Below are positions 56,083 through 64,000 of a DNA stretch of 64,000 nt, piece after piece. A program made the translations under genes and the position numbers. Each line of letters starts with the position of its first letter. The stretch's first letter is position 1. Below the pieces are notes generated by a model. The model was not told the DNA's origin. It did not search any database and worked only from the letters and a program-made list of their open reading frames with translations. The stretch comes from Lachnospiraceae bacterium (GTDB lineage: Bacteria > Bacillota > Clostridia > Lachnospirales > Lachnospiraceae): assembly GCA_017397645.1 (NCBI GenBank), contig JAFQIE010000014.1, positions 1 to 64,000 on the forward strand, read 5' to 3'.

Positions 56083-58191
56083 ATGTCACTCAGAATCGAA
56101 CAGATGACCATTCCCGGTGCGCCGATAAAAGGACTCGGCACCCTTCCTGTCTTTCACAGCAGAAAAAAAGTGACTGTGGACACCACAGAAGGATTTCCGG
56201 AAGAACTAAAAGAAGGCCTCGGTGCCAGATGGAGATTTTTGCCTTATAAATTACAGAACAGATATACCAGAGAACATGAGCAACTGACGAAGAAGACCAT
56301 TGTTCTGGAAAATGACTATTTAAAAGCAGTGTTTTGGCCGGAGGACGGTGCAAAGCTTTATTCTCTGTATGATAAAAAAAGAGACCGTGAATTACTGATG
56401 TGCAATCCGGTATACCAACCCGGAAACCTGGCTATCCGTAATGCATGGCTGTCCGGCGGTATAGAGTGGAATTTTGGTAATTTGGGCCATAATCCATTTA
56501 CCTGCGACCATGTCTTTGCAGCAGTACTTAAGGATGACGAGGGAGAGGAATTTGTCAGATTCTACGAATTTGAACGTTCCAAAACAGCACTTTATCAGAT
56601 GGATTTTTACTTGCCGGAGAAGTCAGAAGTGCTTTATTCCCACGTAAAACTCATCAATCCTACGGATCAGGATAAAACCACCTATTGGTGGACCAACATT
56701 GCTATCCCTGAAGTGGGTAACACCCGTGTAATGTCCAATGCAGATATGGTAGTGGGTATTGCGAAGCAAGGTCTTGGATACGAAAGAATGCCCTATCTCT
56801 CTTATTTTAATGGAAAAGATCTTTCCTATCCGGACAATGCGGAACTGGCATTTGAATATTTCTTCCAGACACCGGCGGAAGAGAAGAGTGCTTGGGAAGC
56901 AGGCACCGCAGAAGACGGCAATATTTTCTATGAGCGCGGCACCAATCCGTTGTTGTACCGCAAAATGTTCTGCTGGGGTAACACCAAGGGCGGAAAACAT
57001 TGGCAAGATCAGTTGGCGTTGCCCGGAAAAGGATACTATGTGGAGATTCAGTCCGGAATCGCAAGCAGCCAGCTTCACGACAGAAAGTTTAAGGCAAGAG
57101 AAGTCATCGAATGGACCCAGTGCTTTGGTGGCTTGAAGCTGGATGAGACACAACTTCATCAGGAAGACTACCATGCAGCCGCAAAATATGTGGGTGAGCA
57201 TATAGAAAAGGCACTCAGCGAAGAAACCTTGCTTGCTATGGACGCCAAATTCAGAGTTCTCTCCGATAAAGAAGTAGCAGAAAAAGATTTGATTCATATA
57301 GCAAGCGGATGGGGTGCCCTTGAGCAAGCCCGTTTGGAAAAAACAAAAGACGGGGAATTCCCTAAGAGTATGTGTTTTCCTAAATCCACCATAGGGGAGG
57401 AACAACGTCCATGGTACCAACTGCTGACAGAAGGGAAAATGCCAAAGGAAAATCCGGCGGACATCCCCGCGTCATGGATGGTATCCGAGCCCTGGTATAG
57501 AATTGCAAAAGAAGCAGTTGAAAAGGGCGAAGCGTCTTGGAATCTTTTGTTCCATATAGGTGTAATGCTGTACGAAAAAATGGATGAAGTAAATTATGTT
57601 CCCGAGGCTTCCTGCTGGCCGGAGTATGAAAAATATGCACTTCTTGCAAAAGAAGCATTTCTAAAATCCATCGAGATTCAGCCCTCCGTATGGGCATACA
57701 GATGTCTTTTCTGTATTGAGAGAGACGCAGAAAACTTTGACCGGGCCGAATACTATTATGACAAAGTATTTGAGATGGAAGCGGCAACAGTGGATTATGA
57801 ATTTGCAGCAGAGTACATGCACTTTCTGAACGGCCGTCATAAATATGAGAAAGCATTGACTATATATAACTCCTTGCCCGAAGAAATTCAAAACCAGGAG
57901 CGAATGATTATCCGTATGGCGCAGACGGCGGTGAAGTTGGACAAATTAGAGTTGGTGGAAAAGTGTTTCGACAAAACCTATGCCGGCATCAAAGAGGGAG
58001 AAACTTCTCTTACTACCATATGGTTTGAGTATTGTGCACGTAAAATGGCCAAAGAGAGAGGCATTGAAAATCCTACCAAAGAGCAAATAGAAGAATTAGC
58101 GGATGAAGCTTGGGACCTTTGTCCCCCTCCGAAGAACCTTGACTTTAGAATGTCCTACGACAAGAAAAAGAAGTATCGTATGGAGGAATAA
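56083..58191 (+). CDS. DUF5107 protein with C-terminal TPR-like repeats
   Basis: A 702-aa cytosolic protein. The N-terminal ~270 residues resemble DUF5107, a beta-sandwich fold related to aldose-epimerase/galactose-mutarotase modules: LENDYLKAVFWPEDGAKLYS, NPVYQPGNLAIRNAWLSGGI, EWNFGNLGHNPFT. The remaining part is helical with TPR-like repeats (SWNLLFHIGVMLYEKMDEVN; NFDRAEYYYDKVFEMEAATV; HKYEKALTIYNSLPEEIQNQ). The ATG at 56083 follows GAGGAG and lies after the predicted transcript start. DUF5107 proteins usually accompany carbohydrate genes; the MFS gene 9 nt downstream fits sugar uptake. Exact reaction unknown. Confidence 0.8.
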   Translation: MSLRIEQMTIPGAPIKGLGTLPVFHSRKKVTVDTTEGFPEELKEGLGARWRFLPYKLQNRYTREHEQLTKKTIVLENDYLKAVFWPEDGAKLYSLYDKKRDRELLMCNPVYQPGNLAIRNAWLSGGIEWNFGNLGHNPFTCDHVFAAVLKDDEGEEFVRFYEFERSKTALYQMDFYLPEKSEVLYSHVKLINPTDQDKTTYWWTNIAIPEVGNTRVMSNADMVVGIAKQGLGYERMPYLSYFNGKDLSYPDNAELAFEYFFQTPAEEKSAWEAGTAEDGNIFYERGTNPLLYRKMFCWGNTKGGKHWQDQLALPGKGYYVEIQSGIASSQLHDRKFKAREVIEWTQCFGGLKLDETQLHQEDYHAAAKYVGEHIEKALSEETLLAMDAKFRVLSDKEVAEKDLIHIASGWGALEQARLEKTKDGEFPKSMCFPKSTIGEEQRPWYQLLTEGKMPKENPADIPASWMVSEPWYRIAKEAVEKGEASWNLLFHIGVMLYEKMDEVNYVPEASCWPEYEKYALLAKEAFLKSIEIQPSVWAYRCLFCIERDAENFDRAEYYYDKVFEMEAATVDYEFAAEYMHFLNGRHKYEKALTIYNSLPEEIQNQERMIIRMAQTAVKLDKLELVEKCFDKTYAGIKEGETSLTTIWFEYCARKMAKERGIENPTKEQIEELADEAWDLCPPPKNLDFRMSYDKKKKYRMEE

Positions 58192-58200
58192 CCCTTTTTC

Positions 58201-59391
58201 ATGGATAATAAATACAATAAAACAATCAAAGCCTGTCTCGTGGGATATGTCGTGCAGGCGATTGTCAATAATTTCATTCCTTTGCTTTTTCTGATGTTCC
58301 ATAGCCAATACGGGATTCCGTTATCACAGATTACCTTGCTTGTGACCATCAATTTCGGCGTACAATTATTTGTGGATTTCCTGTCTGCAAGTTTTATTGA
58401 TAGGATTGGATACCGTGGTTCTATGGTGTTGGCACATGGTTCAGCCGCATTGGGTCTGATTCTTTTAGCAATCCTGCCCGATTTATTGCCATCTCCTTTC
58501 TTAGGCATACTGTTATCCGTGATAGTTTATGCGGTTGGCGGAGGCATATTAGAGGTTTTGGTAAGTCCCGTGGTGGAAGCCTGTCCCACGGATAACAAGG
58601 AAAAGGCAATGAGTATGTTGCATTCCTTTTATTGCTGGGGATATGTGGGAGTAGTACTCCTTTCCACCCTGTTTTTTCAGGTATTTGGTATTCACAATTG
58701 GAAACTCATGGCACTGATTTGGTCCTTGGTACCGATGGTAAATGGCATCGTATTTACCAAGGTACCCATTGCAACCCTGATACAAGACGGCGAAACAGGA
58801 ATGAGCATCAGAGACCTTTTGAAAAGCAAAATATTCTGGATTCTTGCCGTTATGATGATTTCTGCCGGTGCCAGCGAGCAGGCGGTGAGCCAGTGGGCGT
58901 CCACCCTTATGGAAAAAGGATTGGGCATACCAAAAACCTTGGGAGATTTAGCAGGCCCAATGATGTTTGCCATATTAATGGGCTCCTCAAGAGCTATCTA
59001 TGGTAAATTCGGAGACAAGATACAATTAGATAAATTCATGGCGGGTAGTTGTATTCTTTGCATTGTGTCTTACTTAGGAATATCCCTTGTGCCAATACCG
59101 GGTCTAAATTTGGTAGCATGTGCCCTATGCGGACTATCCGTGGGTATTATGTGGCCCGGTACATTCAGTAATGCGTCCGTGGTATTAAGAAATGGCGGAA
59201 CGGCAATGTTTGCCCTGCTGGCACTTGGGGGAGATTTAGGATGTTCCTTAGGACCCACCGTGGTTGGATTTGTATCCGGTTTACTGAAAGACAATCTTAA
59301 ACTAGGAATTTTGTTTGGTGTCGTATTCCCTATATTATTATTACTGGGAATTATCGGATGTCAGAAGCATAGAATAAGCCCACTCATTTGA
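58201..59391 (+). CDS. MFS transporter, probable sugar permease
   Basis: A 396-aa major facilitator with 12 predicted helices. FNN-like start (KACLVGYVVQAIVNNFIPLL), ASFIDRIGYRGSMVLAHGSA (loop 2-3 signature), EVLVSPVVEACPTDNKEKAM and a 'GGDLGCSLGPTVVGFVSGLL' segment fit the sugar (FucP/NarK-like) branch. Overlaps no gene; 9 nt after the DUF5107 gene, so both act in one pathway, likely uptake of an oligosaccharide or glycoside. Confidence 0.82.
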   Translation: MDNKYNKTIKACLVGYVVQAIVNNFIPLLFLMFHSQYGIPLSQITLLVTINFGVQLFVDFLSASFIDRIGYRGSMVLAHGSAALGLILLAILPDLLPSPFLGILLSVIVYAVGGGILEVLVSPVVEACPTDNKEKAMSMLHSFYCWGYVGVVLLSTLFFQVFGIHNWKLMALIWSLVPMVNGIVFTKVPIATLIQDGETGMSIRDLLKSKIFWILAVMMISAGASEQAVSQWASTLMEKGLGIPKTLGDLAGPMMFAILMGSSRAIYGKFGDKIQLDKFMAGSCILCIVSYLGISLVPIPGLNLVACALCGLSVGIMWPGTFSNASVVLRNGGTAMFALLALGGDLGCSLGPTVVGFVSGLLKDNLKLGILFGVVFPILLLLGIIGCQKHRISPLI

Positions 59392-59407
59392 GTAGGCTTA
59401 TTTTTTT
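59373..59407 (+). terminator. Terminator of the DUF5107-MFS operon
   Basis: AATAAGCCCACTCA/TGAGTAGGCTTATT stem with TTTTTTT; it overlaps the end of the MFS gene. Confidence 0.82.
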
Positions 59408-59421
59408 AACGATTTATTAGG

Positions 59422-61542
59422 TTATATTTTTTTCTTTTTATATGCCCAGATGAACCATCCAATGGTCAACAAACTAATCAACTCGGCAATTCTAAAATAC
59501 CACAAGCCGGTGTAGGAGATATGTACCTGTGTACTACCATTTTCCAAGAGAACCCGGAGTACGTGGTTGTCGCCGTCCACAATTTCCAATCTGTTTCCTG
59601 CATTATCCTTTGCTTTATAACCGGGATACCAGAGAAGAGGAACCTCGACCCAGGAACCTTCCGTGGCTCCACTTAACACTAAATCAATGTTTGTGCGGTC
59701 CTTTTCGTATTCTACCAATTGCGCGCCACCGCCGGTGTTATACCTATTTGCCTCCAGCATATAGGGAGAGGTGCCTTGGATGTAGTACTCGTTATCGAAG
59801 CCCACTGCACCGCTGGTGGAAACTGCCTGTCCTTTTTTCACTACAGGGCCTTGAGAAGTGGTATAAGCACTGCCCCAAACAGTGAATGCAAAGATACTAA
59901 CCAAAGCAACGATGGCCAGTGTGGCGGTCTGTGCCTTTTTGTCCTTAATAAAGTCCACCACATAGACGCAAGCTAAAATAGTGATACATGCACTTGCGGG
60001 ACTTAAGAAACGACTGGGCAGACGAACAGTACCGCAGAAGCTGTTTAGCAGGGGGCTCTGTTGGATGATCCGCCAAGGGAAAATCGTGGTGGTCATCAGT
60101 ACCATCATCAGACTCATCCAGAATAAAGTTTGTGCAAAGGTTTTTTCTGCGGTTTCATTTTTCTTTAGGAAATGATAGCAGAAGACAAATACCAAAGCAA
60201 CGGTAATTCCCACGCCCAGGGTGGCTGACATATCATGCATTACGCCTTGGTCCAACAAATAGGAATAACCGAATCTCGTACCCAGTAGGTTAAACAACTG
60301 GGAGGGGAATAACGCGTGTTGATAATACTCCGTATTCTCCGGGAAATACTTTATGCTTAAATCTAATCCCAAATAGTAGGTCAGGAATCCGGCAAGGAAC
60401 CAGGCGTTCAGCGTAACGGTTGTCACACCCATTTTTACAAAAGCCAGAAATCTGTCTTTTTGGATGAAGTCTTTCCAGAATACAATCAGGAAGACGACAA
60501 TCATCAAAGCTACCATCACAGTGCTAATGATATGAGACATGAACACACCGGTGCATCCAATCGTCAGAATCCACCATTTTTTGTGATTGCCCCTTAATAT
60601 ACAGAAAAGACCATAGAACACCAAGGGGAAGAAAATCATACTCAGCGCTTCGCCTAAAGCTGCACGGTAATACAGATTTATTACACGCCAGGTGGAGAAG
60701 GTATAAACGATTGCTGCCAACTGTCCTGCAAAAGAGGATTTCGTGATTCCTTTCACGGAAAAATACATCGTAAACGCGGTGGCAATATTAATACAGAAGA
60801 AGAAAGTATGATAAGCTGTCACAGCGCTCATGCCCAAGATACGGAAAATGGCCGGTATGTAGAAAAACAATTCCGGATATACCCCGGGGGTGATGTAGCC
60901 ATAGCCGTTATTATGCGTAGGATGTACGCGCACCGGGAACTGACCTGCCAGCAAACCATCCTTGATTCCTTCGATTCGATACAAGTGGAAGTTCAAATCG
61001 TGACCAAACAAAATGGTATCTGTAAAAGCCGGGAAAGTTGCCAGTACGGCAATTCCTATCAAAATCAGCTGGGAGATATCATTGTCGTCAAGAGGGCCCT
61101 TTTTGTTTTTCTTATAAAGAGCAAATGCGATAAATGCCACAACAAATAAGGATATAAAAGTAACATCGCTATACAGACTGCCTTCTTTTACAATAGTAAA
61201 GGAAGACAGCATACCCGTTTCTTCACAACAGAAGATGATATCACTTTCGTCCTTTTCCAAAACAAAGGTAGTGGTGGTTCCTGCATTTCCTTCGTGCAAA
61301 AGGTTGCCGTCTGCCGTGTATACAAAATACCGACCGGAACCATCAACGGAAAGTTGATATTCTCCCTTGGGATAACTGAAATGAGGAGTATGTACCTGTT
61401 GACCACGTTGATTTACGCTTTCTGCAGACAGGCTATAGTGTGCCTTGTCGGTACCGTAGCCATTTAATAGCAGCAGGATGAGCAAAACCAAAAGCCCAAC
61501 CAATGTTTTTTTGTAAGAAAGTAAACTTTTTAAGTGCTTCAT
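59422..61542 (-). CDS. PTPS-related (YfhO/GT-C-like) membrane protein, distant paralog
   Basis: A 706-aa protein homologous along its length to those at 8140-12593. Shared: DLNFHLYRIEGIKDGLLAGQ then FPVRVHPTHNNGYGYITPGV, STWRVINLYYRAALGE, TIFPWRIIQQSPLLNSFCGT and the C-terminal WYFRIAELISLLTIGWFIWA. An N-terminal anchor, a beta-rich outside domain (about 30-110), about 13 helices and a C-terminal outside domain. It lies more than 45 kb from the ftsH-linked copies, and codon use is more standard. Role unknown; possibly glycan or envelope polymer biosynthesis. Confidence 0.82.
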   Translation of the reverse strand: MKHLKSLLSYKKTLVGLLVLLILLLLNGYGTDKAHYSLSAESVNQRGQQVHTPHFSYPKGEYQLSVDGSGRYFVYTADGNLLHEGNAGTTTTFVLEKDESDIIFCCEETGMLSSFTIVKEGSLYSDVTFISLFVVAFIAFALYKKNKKGPLDDNDISQLILIGIAVLATFPAFTDTILFGHDLNFHLYRIEGIKDGLLAGQFPVRVHPTHNNGYGYITPGVYPELFFYIPAIFRILGMSAVTAYHTFFFCINIATAFTMYFSVKGITKSSFAGQLAAIVYTFSTWRVINLYYRAALGEALSMIFFPLVFYGLFCILRGNHKKWWILTIGCTGVFMSHIISTVMVALMIVVFLIVFWKDFIQKDRFLAFVKMGVTTVTLNAWFLAGFLTYYLGLDLSIKYFPENTEYYQHALFPSQLFNLLGTRFGYSYLLDQGVMHDMSATLGVGITVALVFVFCYHFLKKNETAEKTFAQTLFWMSLMMVLMTTTIFPWRIIQQSPLLNSFCGTVRLPSRFLSPASACITILACVYVVDFIKDKKAQTATLAIVALVSIFAFTVWGSAYTTSQGPVVKKGQAVSTSGAVGFDNEYYIQGTSPYMLEANRYNTGGGAQLVEYEKDRTNIDLVLSGATEGSWVEVPLLWYPGYKAKDNAGNRLEIVDGDNHVLRVLLENGSTQVHISYTGLWYFRIAELISLLTIGWFIWAYKKKKI

Positions 61543-61571
61543 GGAAAGAAACTCCTTTATAGATCAATCAA

Positions 61572-62204
61572 TTAGTAAGCAAACGGATCTTGTTCAGGTG
61601 CTGCCGCAGGCTCCACAATTACGGGCTTCAAACTCTGGTATGCGTTTGTGTAAGTCGCATTAATATAAGGAATCACATAGATATAAGCAATGCCGAAAGT
61701 GATAATACCCAGTAATGCCCAGCCCAAGAAGGATAAATCTAACACAAACAAATCCATCTTGTGTCCGTTGGTCATACTCTTGGATTCATTGATGCATTCA
61801 AGCGCAGGTTTTTCTTTGTTCTCTGCCAGAATGTATAGGGACATGGAATAGGAATAAGCCTTCACGATACCCGGGATGATAAAGAGCAGGGACCAAAGGA
61901 ACGTGAACAGCCCCACCAGAAACTGCACCTTGAAAGCGGACCAGAAATCATCAAATCCACTGAAAGCATCCTTAACTTCCGGTTTTTGACCGTGGAAAAG
62001 ATTGAGATATACACGAACAATACTAAGTGCAAAAGCGGGAGTGATAATAATGGAAATAGCCAAAGAACCTACCGGACCCGCAAAAGAAAGTACACCACCA
62101 GCCGCACCGGAAATGGCTGCAATAATCAATGTGATAACAAAAAGGATACCGATTTTGCCGGAAATTTGTGCTTTCGCATTCGCTTTTAATTCTATTCTAT
62201 TCAT
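61572..62204 (-). CDS. DUF975 family membrane protein
   Basis: A 210-aa protein with five to six helices; MNRIELKANAKAQISGKIGI and GIVKAYSYSMSLYILAENKE are DUF975 signatures, as is the NESKSMTNGHKMDLFVLDLS motif. Function unknown; members are common in Firmicutes and some are linked to exported peptide genes. 29 nt upstream of the PTPS-related gene, so probably co-transcribed. Confidence 0.88.
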   Translation of the reverse strand: MNRIELKANAKAQISGKIGILFVITLIIAAISGAAGGVLSFAGPVGSLAISIIITPAFALSIVRVYLNLFHGQKPEVKDAFSGFDDFWSAFKVQFLVGLFTFLWSLLFIIPGIVKAYSYSMSLYILAENKEKPALECINESKSMTNGHKMDLFVLDLSFLGWALLGIITFGIAYIYVIPYINATYTNAYQSLKPVIVEPAAAPEQDPFAY

Positions 62205-62315
62205 ACTGCGTTCCTCCTTTAGAGAGATTTTTTGTAGTTAAATCATATCATATTTGAGAAATAAAAAAAATAGAAAAGTTTTATAGAGTTATTAATTGAA
62301 AATATATAATGAACC

Positions 62316-62343
62316 AAAAAAAGGAGTGTGAATTCACACTCCT
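62316..62343 (-). terminator. Terminator after the SipW-type surface protein gene
   Basis: A 20-bp perfect palindrome GGAGTGTGAATTCACACTCC (62323-62342) followed on the minus strand by TTTTTTT. It contains the stop codon of the gene at 62334-63320. Confidence 0.85.
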
Positions 62344-63320
62344 TCAATAATAGGCTCAGAGAGCTCAGAATCATGGGCTACGGGACTCTCTTCGGTTGAG
62401 GGCAAAGGGTTTTCCGTTGCATCGGTTATTGGTTCCTCGGTTGCAGCCGGTACAGGAATCTCCGTTTCCGCCGGTGCAGGTGCTTCTGTCGCAGCCGGTG
62501 TGGGAGCAGCAGAAGATATAGGTGTTGCTGTAGTTTCAGGCGGAACAGGGGTAGCCATAGGCTCCGGTGAAGACGTAACACTAGGCACAGGAGTTCCGGT
62601 GGTTACAGGAACCGGCGTTGCAGTTACTTCAGGAATCGGAGAAGCACTCGCTTCAGGATTGGGTGAAGTACTGGGTTCCGGGCTGGATGAAGCCATCGGC
62701 TCAGGTGTAGGTGTTACAATAGGTTCAGGTGTAGGTGTCACAGAAGGATTCGTAATAATGATATCCACCGATTGACCCTCTACAATATAATACGGGTTTC
62801 CGTCACCGGTCTGTTCCTCGCCGGAGACAGTAGCCACACCATTGTTTCCATACAAGGATGATGTACCCCAGTGGGAATAGAAAGTAACGGTAGTAGGTGC
62901 GGAAACAGACAATTTAAAGGTAAGCATATCCGTCCTACCCTTAGTTGAACCAACATCTTCTCCAATTTGCTGAGTATGATAGTCTTGACCTTCATATCCC
63001 TCTGCAGAAATCACACAAAAACCGGTGGAAGCAGTTCCTACGGATTTGAGCAGTACCGTGTACTCCGTTTCGGGCATCAAGAATGCTCTAAAAGTTTTAT
63101 TATCTATGCTTTCAACTTGATCGTATGCAACTTCAGAATCTTTCTCGAAGATTGTAATATCAAGTTCATAATTTGCCGTCTGAATACAGTTGGAGCCGGA
63201 GGTAATGCTACGAGAGAAGTATGCGTATGTAGTTAATGTCATTGCAACCAGACAAACTGTCAGGGTGGCAACAGCGGACCATAAACAACAGGTTTTTTTC
63301 GCTTTTCTTTGTCTTCTCAT
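62334..63320 (-). CDS. SipW-type secreted protein with Pro/Thr-rich stalk
   Basis: A 328-aa exported protein. The N-terminus (RRQRKAKKTCCLWSAVATLT, then a hydrophobic stretch ending LTTYAYFS) looks like the SipW-dependent signal of TasA/camelysin proteins. A beta-rich domain follows (about residues 40-195), then a ~120-residue Pro/Thr/Ser stalk (SVTPTPEP repeats). The end LPSTEES lacks the hydrophobic segment and charged tail of a sortase signal. Likely a surface or fibre-associated protein. It is 34 nt downstream of a second SipW-type gene. Confidence 0.65.
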   Translation of the reverse strand: MRRQRKAKKTCCLWSAVATLTVCLVAMTLTTYAYFSRSITSGSNCIQTANYELDITIFEKDSEVAYDQVESIDNKTFRAFLMPETEYTVLLKSVGTASTGFCVISAEGYEGQDYHTQQIGEDVGSTKGRTDMLTFKLSVSAPTTVTFYSHWGTSSLYGNNGVATVSGEEQTGDGNPYYIVEGQSVDIIITNPSVTPTPEPIVTPTPEPMASSSPEPSTSPNPEASASPIPEVTATPVPVTTGTPVPSVTSSPEPMATPVPPETTATPISSAAPTPAATEAPAPAETEIPVPAATEEPITDATENPLPSTEESPVAHDSELSEPIIEGV

Positions 63321-63354
63321 GTTTTCCGCCTCCTTTCCAAAAATTTTTCCATTA

Positions 63355-64000
63355 CTAATTCTTTAACTGTTCGGCACTGACAGTAAGACCGAGAGTCACC
63401 TTGGGGATTACACCCCCGCGATAATTTGCTTCATTCCCCACATCTTCCGGCATAAAAACGACCAGAGCAATGTATTTCGTACCATTTTCTTTTAGCGTCG
63501 CCACCTCAGTAGAGTAATTGCGAAGCGTCATAACTGCAAAATCTTTTGCCAAATCTCTATTTGCTACACCGGCGAGAAGTTCTGCTTCAGAATCTGCCTG
63601 CATTAATCCGAACTTTATGTAATCCTGTAAATAAAAGGAATCGCCGTAAACATTGGTCGCCGGAACCGGTGCGCTTGTAATGCTGACCGCCGTGTGAAAA
63701 AGGAAGGGGCAGTCACCCAGATTATCCACTTTTAAGTAAATCACCTGTGTATAGCCCGGTTCGTACAAAGCTTCCTCGTCGAACAGTTTTGTCTGATTAT
63801 CCACTGGTGCCCAGGTTCCGTTCGGCAAGCGATGTGATACCTCTAAGTCAAAATCTGCAAAATAGAACATATTTGTAACCGGCTTTGCAGTATCTACAAA
63901 CCATGCTAAGGATGTTCCTGTGCCCAGCAAAGTCCACAGGAGAATCGTGCAAAGACTTAGGACAAAAGCGATCTTCTTTGATGATTTCAGTAAGTTTTGA
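63355..64000 (-). CDS. SipW-type secreted protein, 5' end beyond the window
   Basis: Partial: the frame stays open to the window edge (codons from 63999 encode QNLLKSSKKIAFVLSLC..., a signal peptide). The region LGTGTSLAWFVDTAKPVTNM is the characteristic post-signal motif of camelysin/TasA-like proteins, followed by a beta-rich domain. The TTG at 63930 is inside the signal and is not the start. In tandem with the Pro-rich protein; I see no sortase motif. Possibly a fibre or surface-layer component, by analogy only. Confidence 0.65.
   Translation of the reverse strand, partial: QNLLKSSKKIAFVLSLCTILLWTLLGTGTSLAWFVDTAKPVTNMFYFADFDLEVSHRLPNGTWAPVDNQTKLFDEEALYEPGYTQVIYLKVDNLGDCPFLFHTAVSITSAPVPATNVYGDSFYLQDYIKFGLMQADSEAELLAGVANRDLAKDFAVMTLRNYSTEVATLKENGTKYIALVVFMPEDVGNEANYRGGVIPKVTLGLTVSAEQLKN

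Noticed and set aside
62391-62405. LPSTE near the C-terminus of the Pro-rich protein as a sortase motif
   Set aside because: Ends in E instead of G and lacks the following hydrophobic helix and basic tail.

Overview
This 64 kb window is the replication-origin region of a Gram-positive anaerobe, most likely a clostridial (Lachnospiraceae-type) Firmicute. The evidence is the conserved block rpmH-oriC-dnaA-dnaN-rlbA-recF-gyrB-gyrA reading rightward from about 46.6 kb, facing the leftward block rpmH-rnpA-yidD-yidC-jag-mnmE-mnmG-rsmG-parA-parB-DUF4446-serS. The order rqcP(yabO)-yabP-yabQ-divIC-spoIIE-tilS-hpt-ftsH, together with a CotS-type gene, shows a sporulation heritage. No species can be named from sequence alone.

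Layout, left to right. 0-7 kb: a DUF3048 lipoprotein, a CPA2-type antiporter, a GT-C-like membrane protein, tRNA-Tyr and tRNA-Leu, and a GH13 alpha-glucan hydrolase. 7-20 kb: a long leftward cluster from hup through the yabP/yabQ/divIC genes, a SpoIIE phosphatase that lacks its membrane domain, tilS, hpt and ftsH, followed by three large-to-small paralogous membrane proteins of the PTPS-related (YfhO/GT-C-like) type. 20-26 kb: a frame-disrupted CotS-like gene, cca, a membrane-anchored parvulin-like protein, and a 2-isopropylmalate synthase fused to a complete AraC-type DNA-binding domain, divergent from an FNT-family transporter with no ATG/GTG/TTG start. 27-34 kb: a small CMP-kinase-like protein, an NlpC-like lipoprotein, a double-PII/double-DUF1538 pair, and a TrpXYZ-like ABC transporter behind a T-box whose specifier reads best as UUC (Phe), with tRNA-Arg(CCT) just upstream. 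34-39 kb: DUF3881, serS, DUF4446, parB, parA and a 0.7 kb intergenic region with parS sites and an unexplained repeated motif. 39-46 kb: rsmG to rpmH. 46-55 kb: a two-part oriC flanking dnaA, then dnaN to gyrA. 55-64 kb: an aromatic-acid-exporter-like protein, a DUF5107/TPR protein with an MFS transporter (likely carbohydrate use), a fourth PTPS-related paralog, a DUF975 protein, and two SipW-type secreted proteins, the second running off the window.

Genes left of the origin read mostly leftward and those right of it rightward, so transcription is largely co-directional with replication. The dnaA-recF segment is visibly more AT-rich than the rest. The strongest candidates for something undescribed are the LeuA-AraC fusion (23726-25744), the soluble SpoIIE with a 21-bp-spaced promoter that resembles a Spo0A-type promoter (16432-17683), the T-box/transporter specificity mismatch (33 kb), and the AUA-like start of the FNT gene (26 kb).
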